The notes: generated from the sequence alone by a model not told the origin. 64,000 nucleotides of DNA from Plantago major (GCA_026545765.1 JAIFAC010000210.1:1-64000); one strand, 5' to 3'. Positions 1 through 12,268 are shown, counted from the first letter of the stretch. Program-made: numbers and translations.

Positions 1-62
1 GACCATTCCGCTTATATTCAACAATCCACCGCTTATTGAATCCAAATTTACTAATTAGCCCC
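1..62. other. Flank left of copia element, nothing recognised
   Basis: Short AT-rich flank with no coding signal. Its last five bases (gcccc) resemble the bases just after the right LTR (gtccc), compatible with a decayed 5-bp target-site duplication. Confidence 0.4.
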
Positions 63-224
63 TCGTTAGAATGTGAAATATTTTAGGTCTCCTAAGCATT
101 TCATATATCTCTACTATTCACAGTATTTACGATTCCTAGTTTATAGTTCCTCATTATAGTGATTACTCAGTATAAATATGTAACGACAGGGTAAATGAGA
201 GGATCACTAAATTATATTCTTTCA
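63..224 (+). repeat. 5' LTR of copia element
   Basis: About 162 bp, starting near tcgttagaatgtg and ending attctttca. It aligns along its length with 4617-4787, with several small indels between them. It contains a TATA-like tataaatatg at about 171-180, the likely core promoter of the element. Confidence 0.85.
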
Positions 225-1216
225 TATCAAGACGTTTTGGTTCTCTAACATCCAATTAACCTTCCGCTGCCATATTTTTCTTCCTCTTCAATCTCAGATG
301 CCATCGATCTTGGACTCACGCCATTATCGATCTCTCATCGACGGCCTCACGCCATTGTCGATCCTCACAACAATTCGGCCTCACGCCTTGTCGATCTTCT
401 TCCTCTTAATTCGATTATATATAATCGATTTCTCTTCTATTCTCATCATGGGCGAAAACACGAAGTTCTTCCTTTCACTCCAAGCGCTATCTTCAAACAT
501 CAAGTCGCATGTTCCCATCACTCTTGAGATGGAAAACGCCCAAGATGCTAATCAAGGTAATTATTCAAGGTCCATTGCCGTCAGACAAGGTTCTTCATCA
601 TATTATCCCGCCAAAGTCCAAGGATGGGGAACGTTATTGAAAAGGAGCCGCCAAGGATAACGCAATAAGAACTATGGGACACGCTGATGTTGTGGTGGAT
701 TTATTCCACTATATCGATCGATCTCTTAAACACCGCTATTGAAGCGGATGTTTCGCTTATGACTTATGGAATCGTCATGATTTGTTTCAAGATAATGAGA
801 ATTCTCGTATGTTTTCTAAAACACGAAGTTTAACAACTCTTATTTACGGATTTTTCATCTGCTTCGCTTAATGTCAACATATAAAGACTCTTTCCGACCA
901 ACTCAAGAACGAGGGGCTTGCCACCAATAATCGCCTTGTTCTCCAGATGGTGGGGGTCTTACACTTACAAAGTTGTTGCTTCTGTTAGTCGACACATGAA
1001 GGTTTTACCTCCTATCTATGAAGTTCGATCCATGTTAGCTGTAGAATAAACTAGCAGGCAGGCAGCCGCGGCTGGGAATGATGATGCAATGATGGTCATG
1101 CGTGATTCGGATGAGACGCATGATTCTCGTCCGACGGGTCAAGGTCGGAAAGCAATCAAATAAACAACAAAAGAAGGGCTGCTCGGACAACAAATCGGAG
1201 GTCAAACGCACGGGTC

Positions 1217-4200
1217 GTGGTGGAAACCGTCCGAGGTCAAAGCGCATCAATTTTTCGGTGGCCCCAATTGGGCCATGCCCCTAGGACTTCGATGTACCAT
1301 TACGGGTCACGCACCATGCCCTTATACGACCCAAAATGCATGGAGTCAGCCCAATCGGGCCGAGTCACTTCGATATCTTGGGCTAACGACCCCAAAATAG
1401 CAAGAATAAAGATGCAATTTTCTCAAGATGCTCCAACGGATATTGATTGCGCCTTGCACTCTTTGTCTGTTTCGGTGCGAGATCCTAACTGGTTTATGGA
1501 CTCGGGGGCTTCTTCGCATATGACATCCACCTGTGTAATCTCACGCCTTATTTTAATATGAGCAATAATAATGGTGTTACTGTTGGTAGTGGTCATTCTA
1601 TTCCGATTCGTGGTTATGGTCATACATCTTTATCTTCCCCTCACCCACCATTATCCCTCAAACATGTCTTACACACTCCAAATCTTATTAAGAATTTAGT
1701 ATCATCAGAAGTTTACAACTCGATAATCGTGTGCTTCCAGTGTTCGATCCTTTTCGTTTTTCAGATGATTTATGACGGGACCCGCCTCATGAGATGTGAT
1801 AGTACCACCACTCTACCCCATTACTCCTTCCATCTTATCCGCCTCTTCCCGACTACTTGTCTTGCATCCACTCTTCGCATGATCGTCAATCACCCAGAGA
1901 TTCATTTTAGCTTTTCTTCGGCAAAATAAATTGATTGCTTGTAATAGTTCATCTAGGTCTACTACTTGTCAATCTTGTGTTCTTGGGAAACATATAAAAT
2001 TACATTTTCTTTCATCAACTTCTACTACTTGTATGCCTTTCGATATTATTCAAGGATCTTGGACTTCTCCTACTTTGAAGTTCTTCCGCCATCGATATTA
2101 TGTGCTTTTTTAGATGATTTTCAATTTCTTGTGGATATTTCCCATTGCTCAAAAATCCCAAGTTTTCAATTTTTTCAAATTTCATGCCTATATACAAACC
2201 CAAATTGAACGCATATCAAAACCGTATAATGTGATAATGGGGAGAATTGATAATCTTTCTTTTCGGCAATTTTGTGATTCTAATGGAATATCTTTTCGTT
2301 TTTCCTGCCCACATACATCTTCTCAAAACGGAAAGGCCGAACGAAAATTTCGATCCATTAATAATGTCATGTGTACACTTCTCATTCATGCATCTTTGCC
2401 ACCTTATTTTCGCACCATGCACTTCATATGACCACCCATCTCCTCAATATTATTCCAAGTAGTTGCTTGCCATAAATCTCCTCTTCGTGCTTTATCATCG
2501 CCTTCCATCTTACTCTCATCTTCGAAGTTTTCGGGTGTTTGTATATCCACTTTTCCTTCCACCACTATTCGAAATTGCCTGCTCCACTCCTCAAGGCTGG
2601 GTTATCCCGACAATCATAGAGGTTATAAGTGTTATGATTTAACCACTGTAAAAATCATTATATGTCTTAATGTGCACTTTGATGAAACCAATTTTCCCTT
2701 TGCTAAGGTTCATCACCCTAATACCGGTGCCTATGATTTTTTGGGTGATGGTGTTTCTCCACATATTTTCCATCAAATTTCTGAGACCATTGCTTCTCTA
2801 CATACGCCCACCTCCCCATTCCTTCTCCGCCCTGCTTCTCCTTACATCAGCCAACAACAGACTTCTTCAAATTCAACGGTTCACCCACCAATTCTTCTTC
2901 GCCCAATACCTTACTCCTCAAGCCCAACGCCATACTCCCACCCATACAAATTCTAATCCATTCCTCATCTCGATTCGCCATCACCGACTTCGACCATCTT
3001 CGCCCAATCACCACCTCTCCGCTCATCTCGGTATACTACATATCCACCTACCGTCCGGCCACACGCAACCAACATGGTATACTTAAGCCTAATTCGATTT
3101 TTGATCCTCTCAGCTCATACCACCATTGTTACGTTCCTCTACCTCAGAATCTTTGGCTTCCCTTCGTGACACTAATTGGAAAATAGCTATGACCGATGAA
3201 TTTGATGTTTTATTAAAAATAAGACGGATTTGGTTCCACGCCCCAAATGTTAATGTCATCCCATCTATGGATTTTTACTCATAAAGTTAAATCGATGGTT
3301 CATTTGAGAGGCATAAGGTCCGCCTTATAGGTGATGGTAAAACTCAACGATTCAAAGATTGATTGTGGAGAGACGCTTAGTCCGGTTGTAAACCGGCGAC
3401 CATTCGTATGGTTCTCGATTGCACTTTCGGCGATGGTCCATTCATCACCGACATCAACAATGCTTTTCTACATGGCAATCAAGGAGAGCTTATATGCACC
3501 AACCGATGGGTTTTCGTGACAAGCAAAGATCCTGATTATGTATGTTTATTATGAAATCTTTATATGGACTTAAGGTGCTCCTAGGGCATGGAATAAGTGG
3601 TTTGCTTATTTCAGATCGCCTATTGGTTTCTCTAATAGTAAACCGATACTTCATTGTTTATCTACACTCGGTCGAATACGGCTTACTTGTCGTTATATGT
3701 CGATGATATTATTTTGACGGCTTCGTCAGAGGATTTACGATATCGATCATGACGATCTTAGCTCGAGTTTGCGATGATGGACTTAGGTTCTTGAATTACT
3801 TTCTGCATTAGTGTGACTCATAAGGATGGCTTATTTTTATCTCAAAGCGTATGCCGCAGAGATCATCGACCGGGTATGAGCTCGCAATCCGAGTCCGACT
3901 TCGTGGACACAACCGAAAGTTGGTGCTACTACGGGACACCGCTTGTCGATCCGATTTTGTATCGTAGTCTTGCCGGGTGCTCTATAGTATCTTACTTTTA
4001 CACGACCAATATCTCTTATGTTGTCCAATGATTTGCCTTCATATGCATGATCCGTATGAGGAACATATGCATGCCTCGCTGCATTATCCAGATTCCGTGG
4101 TACGCCTGCCTTGGTCTTCACTTATCTTCTTCTTCTACCGAGCTTGCTTATATTGATGTCGATTGGGAGGATGTCCCGACACAGCCGCTCCACATCAAAG

Positions 4201-4560
4201 TTATCGTCTTCTTGGGGACAATCTACTCTCGGTCTTCAAATGCCAACCGACTTTGTCCTGCTCCAAAGGCAGAGGCTTATATAGGGGGGTGGCTAATGTT
4301 GTTTCTGAGTCCTGTTAGCTTCGTAATCTTCTTCTGGAGTTACATTGTCCTATTCGTAAGGCTACATTGGTATATTGCGATAATGTGAGTGCTATTTATC
4401 TTTCTGGGAATCCTGTCCAACACCAGCGCACGAAGCATATTGACATGGATATCCATTTTGTTCGAGAGAAAGTGGCGCGTGGTGAGGTTCGAGTTCACAT
4501 GTGCCTTCTAGATATCAAAAGGCGATATCTTTACTAAGGGGCTGCCTCTTGTCCTATTCG
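1217..4560 (+). pseudogene. Copia gag-pol polyprotein remnant
   Basis: Recognisable blocks occur in shifting plus-strand frames. Aspartic protease: NWFMDSGASSHMT at about 1487-1530, with the DSG catalytic triad intact. GAG-pre-integrase zinc motif: TCQSCVLGKH at about 1964-1995. Integrase core tail: SQNGKAERKFRSIN at about 2320-2365. Reverse transcriptase: YVDD at 3696-3707, preceded by a SLYGLK segment near 3555. RNase H: AYIDVDW at about 4150, then a CDN-SAIYLS-NP block followed by KHID near 4375-4445. Frameshifts and stops between every pair of blocks mean no functional polyprotein. Many shifts sit where a TG or CTG is expected and CG or TCG is found. Confidence 0.85.
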
Positions 4561-4616
4561 ATGACTTTCGGACCAGTCTTAATGTTCGTGAACCTCCAAT
4601 TTCGACTGTGGGGGAG

Positions 4617-4787
4617 TGTTAGAATGTGAAATATCTTAGTCTCCTAAGTATTTCATATCTCTACTATTGTTGTATTTAGATTCCTAGTTTAGCTTAGATT
4701 TCTAGTTTTAGCCTACATTATAGGATTACTCTTGTATAAATATGTACGATTGTGGTAATGAGAGGATCACGAAATTATATTCTTTCA
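4617..4787 (+). repeat. 3' LTR of copia element
   Basis: 171 bp, begins tgttagaatg and ends tctttca (TG...CA ends). It is the partner of 63-224 and appears slightly better preserved. It directly follows the purine tract at about 4608-4616. Confidence 0.88.
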
Positions 4788-5345
4788 GTCCCGATCCGAA
4801 TCTAGCAGCATTTTTTCTGATCTGATTCTTCCTGCCCATTCTTAGTCAGTCGGAAGCTTCGAGCTATTCGATTTTCTGTGACAGTAGCAACTTTGGTGCT
4901 GGAAGAAAATTAGCTCGTGTTGGTGCCCGGAGCAGATGGAGAACTGGTGCGATGTAGGCGAGCCAGCAGCGAGATGGCTTGCGCGGTATAAAGGGAGACC
5001 GAACGGATGCGTGATTGGCAGAGGAGGAGCAAAGCCGATTTCGTGGCTGAGTCGCGCGGTGGAGGGCGGCCATGGATGTCACAAGAGGAGCAGGAGAAGG
5101 GAACTTAGAGAGAGAGATTAAAAGAGTGATTTGGGGATTTACTTCCTTTCCCATTTTCTCTCTCTTTCCCTTTTCAATCTCTTTCCCTTCTATTCTATGT
5201 TTTCCAATTTCCTTCTTTGCACTTTTTTTTCTTTCTTTTTTACTTGTTTTTAAACTTTCCTTCTTGCGACTTGTAGTTCCGCTTTCTATCAACCGCTTCT
5301 ACCTTGATGAAGACGCAACAATTGGAGTGACTATGGACGCCACAT
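4788..5345. other. Intergenic, no recognisable gene
   Basis: GC-richer stretch (4,870-5,110) followed by a long pyrimidine-rich tract (5,130-5,290). Open frames exist on both strands but are low-complexity Lys/Ser/Phe-rich translations with no family resemblance, so I do not call a gene. Confidence 0.5.
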
Positions 5346-5862
5346 CAGGCTACCACCTCAGAGATCACATAAAGAGGCGTAGGCCATCCGGTATTGGATA
5401 GATCAACCATGGAAGGCAACCACATGAAGAGGCGTAGACCATCCACTTGAAGACATGACCACCCACTTTTTATCAACCTTGGGAGGGCCACCACATGAAG
5501 AGGCGTAGACCATCCACTTGAAGACATAGCTACCCGATTTTCGATCAACCTACGGAAAGCTACCACATGGAGAGGCATAACATCATCCACTTCGAGGCAT
5601 GGCTATCCAATTTCAGTTCAAGGCTACCACATGAAGATGCATAACATCATCCTCTTCGAGACATGGCTACCCAACTTCCGATATACGCCACCACATGAAG
5701 ATGCATAACAGTCTGTTTTGAGGCATATCTACCCAACTTCCGATCTAGGCCACCACATGAAGATGCATAACTCCATCCGCTTTGAGGCATGACTACCCAA
5801 CTTCGGATCAAGGCCACCACAACACCATACGTTTCGAGGCATGACAATCCAACATCCGATCA
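5346..5862. repeat. Minisatellite, about 8 units of 55-75 bp
   Basis: A diverged tandem repeat whose units contain ccacatgaagatgcataac, then a ccatccactt / catccgcttt segment, gaggcatgactacccaactt and a gatcaa end. Clear unit starts lie near 5353, 5421, 5491, 5562, 5626, 5690, 5752 and 5815. On the minus strand several units stay open, giving short repeated peptides such as MPLHVVA and SWVAMS. The array may belong to the adjacent gypsy remnant, but no element boundary proves this. Confidence 0.85.
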
Positions 5863-6030
5863 ACCTGGACTTTGAATCCCAGCTTAGGCATACTGATCAA
5901 CCTGGAGATTGAAGTTTAGCTTGGGAATACTGATCATCTACCTTGAACTTGAAGAGCAGCTTGGGTATACTGATCAACCTGGATCTTGAAGCGTAGCTTG
6001 GACATACTGATCAACCTGGAGATTTGCTCA
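5857..6030. repeat. Second minisatellite, about 4 units of 40-45 bp
   Basis: Units contain gatcaacctgga, then a ttgaa segment, then agcttgggaatact. Starts lie near 5858, 5897, 5934 and 5971, with a last partial copy at about 6010. It abuts the larger array and shares the gatcaacc motif, so the two probably arose from one another. Confidence 0.8.
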
Positions 6031-6495
6031 ACCACGATGAGTCATGAAGGTTCCACAAGTAGCTGCTTTTTTTTATTCTTCCGTTTCGCTTGGACAAACA
6101 AACCGCTTTTACATATTTTGATTGAACTTAGAAATTTCTAAGCCTACGACTCCATAAGAGAGGATCAAGTCAAAATGTAGTTCAAACACTTGGAAAGGGG
6201 TGTCGTACGCTTATACTCATGCGCTGTGAGTATCTATTACTTAACCACCTTAGACGAGGTGATACGAGTTAAAAGTTTTGCCACGTGTCATGCCATTGGT
6301 GGTCACCGTACGCAGTTTATGCTCATGCGGGTCAGGAGCATTCTAATCTAAGCACCCCTGCTTTGTTTTGAGGGTTCCTGCATTATTTTTTCTTTTTTGG
6401 CTAGTCTAAGCACCCTACTTTGCTTTGAGGATCCGCATTTTCCTTTTTTTTTTGTTTTTTTTTTTTTGTTTGTGTTTTTTTAAAAGTCCTACTCT
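6031..6495. other. Intergenic, T-rich, nothing recognised
   Basis: Contains a poly-T rich stretch at 6440-6482 and a repeated phrase of the type ctaagcacccctgctttg / ctaagcaccctactttg (about 6350 and 6405). No coding signal. Confidence 0.4.
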
Positions 6496-7599
6496 AATCT
6501 AATGATGCTTCAAGAATTCACCGATGGCATGGTTAATTCTTTGTGAACCCTTTGCATCTTCCTCGACGACGCCATAGTCTTGTAGACTGATGTGATATGA
6601 TGACGCCAGAACTTCATTGCCATCTTCTTCAATGTCTTGCACTCTCACATGAATTATCGCCTCCCACTTAGTCTTCGAGGGTTTCGCCACAAGAGACTTC
6701 GCATCTTCAATGTGAACTGTACGTGATTTTATTAAGCTTTGTGGTCTTCCTGAGGTACACGACTTGCCGGTTACCTTTATGCCTTTTCTTTCGCCGATCC
6801 CAACCTTTGGTGGACAGGCTTTATGATTTGTCCCACCTCTGCGTGCATGTTTTCTCTGGTCCCAACCTCCGTGCATGTGTTTTCTCAGGGTCCCAACCTT
6901 TGGTGCATGTGTCTTCTCTTTGGTCCCAACCTTTGGCCCACCGACTTGCTTTGTCGAGCCCAAATTTATCAAAGACGGATGCATGTGGCAATCTATCTCC
7001 CCGCTGATTCGATCATCCTCATTTGAATATTTCGTGACTCACCAAAGGTAGTCGCATGTCGCCGTTTATGGTGATGCGGATAGGTTTAGAGTGTTGAAGA
7101 CCAAGACCTTTTCGAAGTTTTTCCACCCTTTGTGAGCTAGCGGATCCTCGATATATTTGCTTTAAGAGGAGAACCATTCTCGATCAGATTCGCCTTCACT
7201 AGAAGCTTAAAGGCCTTCGTCCAAAATGATCGCCTTTTTACCTCATGTAGCGAGGTCTCATGTTCGCCAAACCTCCTTGAATGGCGCACAAATCCCTCCA
7301 AGATTGATCGAGCAGAGTGGAAATATCAATCTTCGCCAAAGGTAGTGTGAGCCCTTTAACGATCGCTACAACACATGATGATTTCTTCACTTCTTCCACC
7401 AGAACGATTAATGGAGGTGGCTCATTCTTACTTGCTTTGCTTGCTTGATCTTTCAACTTATCTTCGGAAGAATTTTGTTCTTCATTTCATTCTTCGCTCG
7501 CTCGATGTAATACTTGGCATCAATAAAGGACTCCACTTCAGTGAATGGCTTGTCATCTGCAAGTCCCTTTTTCACCACTCCATTATGGCAAGATTGAAC

Positions 7600-8134
7600 A
7601 CCGTGTATGGTGAGGGACCACACCATATCCATGTATCCATGGCCTTCCTAACAAAATTTTATAAGATGTTTTGGCACTATAACATGGAATAACGCGTCAA
7701 TACATGTCACCAATCGACAACCCAATCGCATAATTCAAGTGCTCTTTTTCTTGATCAAAACCTCGATCATCAAGCTGCTACCGGAAAGTTCTTCCATTGG
7801 TATTCCAATTTCTTTCATAGTCAGATTGCAATATGTTGACTGCAGAGCCTCAATTGATCATGATCCTGTTTATCTTTTGCTCACGGGTTTAGCCAGTCAC
7901 AAACAACGGTCGGTTGTGAGGTTTAGAGCCAAGTAAAAGGTCTTCATCAGTGAAGGAGATAGTCGACATGCATTGATCAATCTTCACTTCTTTTGTGGGA
8001 AGTATTGCTTTGGTTTGAGAATGGTCAAGTGAACCTGTAGTGCTTGTCTCTTTCTTCTCCTCAAGAATTTCAAGAGATGAGGTAGTATTGGCACTTGCAT
8101 TTTCCTCTTCTAGTGAAATTTTTCCTTCTGCCAC
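7600..8134 (-). pseudogene. Gypsy retropepsin-like protease remnant
   Basis: Minus-strand translation gives TDEDLLLGSKPHNRPLFVTG at 7889-7950. It is followed by TREQKINRIMI and GSAVNIL at about 7825-7885, the usual lead-in and flap of plant gypsy proteases. The catalytic Asp-Gly pair expected before GSAVN is replaced by Asn plus a stop codon. Downstream AKTSYKILLGRPWIHGYGVV is readable at about 7618-7680, after which frames break. The protease is inactive as read. Confidence 0.8.
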
Positions 8135-9554
8135 TTCATAACCTTTGCCTTGAAAACAAAGCAGTCTTGTATTGGATGACTTACAAGGCGATGATATTTG
8201 CAGTACTTGGGATTATCTGAGCGTCCTTCTTCATCTAGTCTTTTCATTTCTGGCAACTCGATCAAGTTATTATTCAGTAAGTCGTCAAATATTCCATGGA
8301 CGTCAGAGTCAATGAATGGGTATTGTTGTTTTGCCAACATCTCTTCCAATGTTGACTTTCTTTGTTCTTCTTTTGTGGGCATGGCTTGGACCACCTTTCC
8401 TAGCTTTATCCTTCGAGCTCTTAGTACTTTGACCTTTGCAACATTTGTACTCACGGCTTCTCTAACATTGAATCGAAGTCTCGCCTTTCAACTATTCACC
8501 TTGGATGCATCATGTCTAGGAGGCCATCACCGCTTGAAGACATACTTAATTCCATGTCATGAGCCCGAGTTGCCGCCTCGAATGACCACGATCGGATAGC
8601 TTCGAGAATGATCGAGTCCCCAATGCATCCCTTCGATACACATCTCAATTGCCGAGGATTCGCATAATTTGTCTTTGGCGCTGAGGCTCGATTTCTCCAT
8701 CGATTGATGAAGTCTATGACATGCTCTTCTTTCCACGGGCGTGTGTTAGTGAGCTCCACCATGCTAATCGCCCTTCTTTGTGCTATAAAAGCGTTAAGGA
8801 ATTCTTGTTCAAGTTACCCCCAACCGCCTATAGATCCAAATTTCTAGATCGACGCATCAAAAAGCATTATTCTTCAAAGGAGCGAACGAATTGCTTCACC
8901 ATGTAATCGCCATAGGTGCCAGATATTGCATGTCTCAACAAAATGCGCGACGTGTTGCCTTCGATTTCTTTGCCATCGAATTGTTCAAACATAGGAGGTT
9001 GATATCCACCGGCATTCTCGTAGTATCAATCCGTGTGTATGGATTGCTTTGGAACCTTCATCAAGACTTTCTTTCAGAGCTCCCTAATGAATTCCTTCAA
9101 CTGATCTCGGGATCATTCCACTAGAGTTGATCGACACATCTCCTTGTTTTGATATCGACTTAGCGATGATGGTTCCTCATACACCACATGACGCTTTCCT
9201 CCCGCCTTGCTAGTTTCAAATTGCTTCCTTGTTCAAAATCTTCTCGGTGTGGACTCTCGATCCATAAGCTTTGCAATCTTGAGGTCTTGTTCTGGTATGC
9301 TTCATAAGAAACTCCATGGATTTTGTCAAAACCAACACCATTTGGTTAAGTGAAGGATTATTCACCGCTGAGTTGAGGAGGAACTTTCTGTTTTAGGAGA
9401 TGATGGCAAAGACCCGTTATCATCATCATCGATGTTTCTTCTCCATCTCTTTCGTGGAAGTCGCCTAGAGCTTCATAGTTTTGGTAGCCATGGTTCATGG
9501 GTCTTCAAAGACCTCGATCAACCGAGAAGAATTAATTGTCTTCCTAGGAGGCAT
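8110..9554 (-). pseudogene. Gypsy gag remnant
   Basis: The likely start is MPPRK at 9554, but a stop follows within about 20 codons. Two longer blocks are diagnostic of plant gypsy Gag: 8496-8762 (TNTRPWKEE, VIDFINRWR, ATRAHDMELS) and 8110-8454 (KYCKYHRLVSHP, DCFVFKAKVMK). Frames are broken between blocks. The overlap of the last block with the protease segment at 8110-8134 fits a continuous ancestral gag-pol frame. Confidence 0.82.
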
Positions 9555-9583
9555 AGTGCTTCACTAGAGATGAGAGGTAGAGA

Positions 9584-10385
9584 TGTCCCAAGCGTGCTAA
9601 AAATCAGGTCAACCAAGTTGCTCAAATGATGATTTTATTGATCTAATGAAAGCGTACATTTCTCTATTCTAATCCTCCGATTCTAGTCTTCTAAAGCGAA
9701 CTTCAATCTTCAAATTCTTCGCTTAGGATTTGTGACTTCAAAGTCGGACAAACGTCGATGCGAGGGCTTCGGCTTGATCTCGCATCGAATTGTGAACTCG
9801 AGAGTGTTTCGAGGCGTTTACGACTTAACTTCGGGATTTGATGAACTCCACAAAGAACGCTTCTAGATTGTCGCAGGATTTGACCTTTAATCTTCTTTAG
9901 AGGAACTTTGGCAGGAAATGTTTTTCCAAGGGCTTTTGCTTGATGTCGATCTAACGCGCCTTTTAGCAAAGAACTTCAAGAAGGTTGATCGGGCCTCGTC
10001 TGGCTTGATTTGATCTTCCTACGGCAAATGTTGATCTTCCAATAACGCTTTCTAAGTGCGCAGGGCTTCTTCTTAGATCAAACGACGACTTCTCGATTTC
10101 GGATGAACTTCGAAAGTGCTCGAACTTCAAGGCGGATCTTCAGAGGAGGATGAGAGGATTTGCTCGCTCGAACTTGTGATCTTGCTCGCAGCTTCCGTGG
10201 CCTTTTTTGTGTGTGGAAATGAATGGTGTTCTCTATTTATAATGCTAGAGAATCTTTCCCATATTCAGAGGAGCCTGCTCACATATAGCCCAATCCATTC
10301 ATTCATATATAGCCCACCATCACATATACTAATTTATTCACATATAGTCCAATTACATTTACTTCCATGTTACCACGCGACATAA
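9584..10385 (-). repeat. Probable 5' LTR/leader of the gypsy remnant
   Basis: Lies just upstream of gag on the minus strand. It begins (plus sense) tgtcccaagcgtgc and carries a minus-strand TATA box (ctatttataatg in plus sense, about 10,230-10,242). The right boundary is not determined, and no second LTR was found for comparison. Confidence 0.4.
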
Positions 10386-10536
10386 TTTGATTTAAATTTA
10401 TATATTAGAAAATGATGTAGCAATTTTATTTTAGAATTTAATATAGTAAAATTCCAAAAATGCTAGAAAATTATATTTTATTTTCTAATATATATTTTTA
10501 AATGTCACTTTAGAGTATACAATTTCGCTGTTTCAG
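10386..10536. other. AT-rich spacer
   Basis: AT-rich stretch with no coding signal between the gypsy remnant and the LINE tail. It includes a run of ttatatttta-type sequence at 10,460-10,500. Confidence 0.4.
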
Positions 10537-10874
10537 GAGATCAGCCTCCTCAAGAGGTGTTCCAAAGCAGCCCATTGTCAACTGGTGTATCGGACAAGTA
10601 ATGGTCTCGCAGATAGTCTAGCTAAGTATGGTAGTGGTGATGTTCCATTTGATCCTAGTTATAGAAGTTCTACAAATATCATCGATCCGGCTAGATCAGG
10701 AGTAGTGGCTTGGTCTAATAGCCTCAAGTACTAACCATTCTCGTAGACAAAGATCGCTTTCGGTTCGATTCTAGTTAGAAGTAGTATGGTCTCAGGCTAA
10801 TCCTAAAATTGTTGTGCCACTGTATTCTTAAGTTAATGTAAATTACGCTTATGTTTCAAAAAGAAAAAAAAAAG
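10537..10874 (+). mobile_element. LINE (L1-like) 3' end with poly-A tail, 5' truncated
   Basis: An open frame from 10537 to the stop at 10732-10734 reads KRCSKAAHCQLVYRTSNGLAD, then SLAKYGSGD and VAWSNSLKY. This matches the C-terminal RNase H-like tail of plant L1 elements (NxxADxLAK motif). About 120 bp of 3' UTR follows, ending in an A-rich tail at about 10,858-10,874. The abrupt start is the usual 5' truncation of target-primed reverse transcription. Target-site duplications were not resolved. Confidence 0.75.
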
Positions 10875-11474
10875 GTAGTTTTGCACGTTTATTTACAAAT
10901 TTACCCTCTTAGCTTTTGAGAACGGTAATATCATTTGTTTTAGCTGGACTGCAATTAATTAAATTGTGGTGGCCAAATGTGGAATTTTGCAATGACTTGA
11001 GCTTGTCGCACCATCTCGAAGCTAGTCCAAAACTAGACACAAAGATAATATAGAAAGTATACCAACCAAGGATTCACCCGAACGCAAAAGGAGAAGAGAA
11101 CACAGCATGACAGCAATTCTTAGACTTTTCTACGGATCTAATGTGTGAGTTCCATTTTTTCCCTTTTAACTCTCACACAAATAATATCTGAAGGGGCACT
11201 ACCGTAAATTCGTAATCATCATGATGCAATAATCCAAAAAAGTTAATGAATCCGCCTTGATGATGTACCACCTTTTGGATAGCCTATGCAATTAAACAAA
11301 GTTTATTACACTTTATAATAACAATTAAATTGTCGGATGTGCTGATTTGCAGGTTTGTTAAGTGAACTTATTTGATTTCCTGAACTATATTAAAAGGTAG
11401 TCACGCGGATAAGCATTGTGGGATTGCAAACGTTTACGATAGACCCTCTTTACCAATTCAACATCACAATAATA
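10875..11474. other. Intergenic, nothing recognised
   Basis: AT-rich, no long open frames, no repeats I can define. Confidence 0.4.
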
Positions 11475-11706
11475 CTCCCTCAATTTCAGAGAAAGTGTTA
11501 CAACTTTCCGTTTCCGACGTTTCACTAAAAGTGTTACAATTTTCATTTATAAAAATTAATTAAATAATAAAACTCCCTACGTTTCACTTTTATTACAATA
11601 TGCACTCAGTTAATCTCTAATAATTAGGGAGGTCACTTGTACTTTCTACTTTTTCTTAAAATTGGTGAAAATTCAAATTGTAACACTTTCTCTGAAATTG
11701 AGGAAA
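11475..11706. mobile_element. Stowaway-like MITE
   Basis: About 232 bp flanked by TA dinucleotides (11473-11474 and 11707-11708). The terminal inverted repeat ctccctcaatttcagagaaa on the left is mirrored on the right by tttctctgaaattgagg, and both arms extend through gtgttacaa / ttgtaacac. There is no coding capacity. The CTCCCT ends and TA target duplication are typical of Tc1/mariner-derived Stowaway MITEs. Confidence 0.85.
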
Positions 11707-12268
11707 TATTAACTATACAATAATATGCTATAGATTTCAACTATTTATTATGAGAGATGTACCATGTCTATTAAGGAGCCGTTCTCTAAGAATTATTACA
11801 ACTGATTATGGTAAATTAGCATTGCTAATCTTACATAGTCTTTTGTTCTGTATAACTTGCATAATGTTGGGTCATCCACATTAATTATGGCTGACCCGGT
11901 GTTAAACCATGATTCTAATCTTCCAAATTTTGGGAAGATATGAATCCTGAATGAAAGACCAAAAAACTTCAAAATTCCAGGCTACAAAATTTCAGATCTG
12001 GAGTGTGAAACGGTTGGTTTTTTCATAGTTTTGGCAATTGAAAAATGACAAGTATGATTATTCTACCGCCGGAAAACTAGCGGCACCAGACTGGTGCATC
12101 GGTTACGGTCCTTCTCCAATTTGTGGGAAATCTTATAGTCATTCTTGGACTCTCTGTAACGTGTAAATGAAAATGGAATATATATGTATGTGTCGGCTAT
12201 AAATATATGCACTAGCAATACCGGCGACGACGAGATTGTCTGCATCAAGGTTTTTAATAATTTAATAT
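11707..12268. other. Intergenic, nothing recognised
   Basis: AT-rich spacer between the MITE and the palindrome pair. Short open frames have no recognisable content. Confidence 0.4.

Larger units (their letters stand above)
63..4787 (+). mobile_element. Ty1/copia LTR retrotransposon, decayed, both LTRs present
   Basis: Two related LTRs (63-224 and 4617-4787) bracket a plus-strand gag-pol remnant in copia order. The order seen is protease, GAG-pre-integrase zinc finger, integrase, reverse transcriptase, RNase H. A purine tract (gtgggggag) sits immediately before the right LTR, as expected for a polypurine tract. The whole element is only about 4.7 kb and every reading frame is broken by small indels and stops, so it is non-autonomous. 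Integrase preceding reverse transcriptase identifies the superfamily as copia rather than gypsy. Confidence 0.9.
6496..10385 (-). mobile_element. Ty3/gypsy-type retroelement remnant (gag and protease)
   Basis: Minus-strand gag-to-protease coding remnants are followed on their 5' side (higher coordinates) by an LTR-like segment from about 9584. I find no reverse transcriptase, RNase H or integrase between the protease (about 7600) and the minisatellites at 6.0 kb. The copy is therefore either truncated or a non-autonomous derivative. Boundaries are approximate because no matching second LTR is visible. Confidence 0.7.

Noticed and set aside
4864-5292. 142-codon minus-strand open frame
   Set aside because: Low-complexity Lys/Glu/Ser-rich translation from a pyrimidine tract; no domain and no splice context.
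5346-6030. CRISPR-like array
   Set aside because: Units are adjoining diverged tandem repeats without unique spacers, in a plant nuclear context.
6723-7026. Plus-strand open frames over the gypsy remnant
   Set aside because: Antisense to gypsy coding sequence; repeated Leu/Val/Pro phrases come from a local repeat of the tcccaacctttggt type, not from a protein family.
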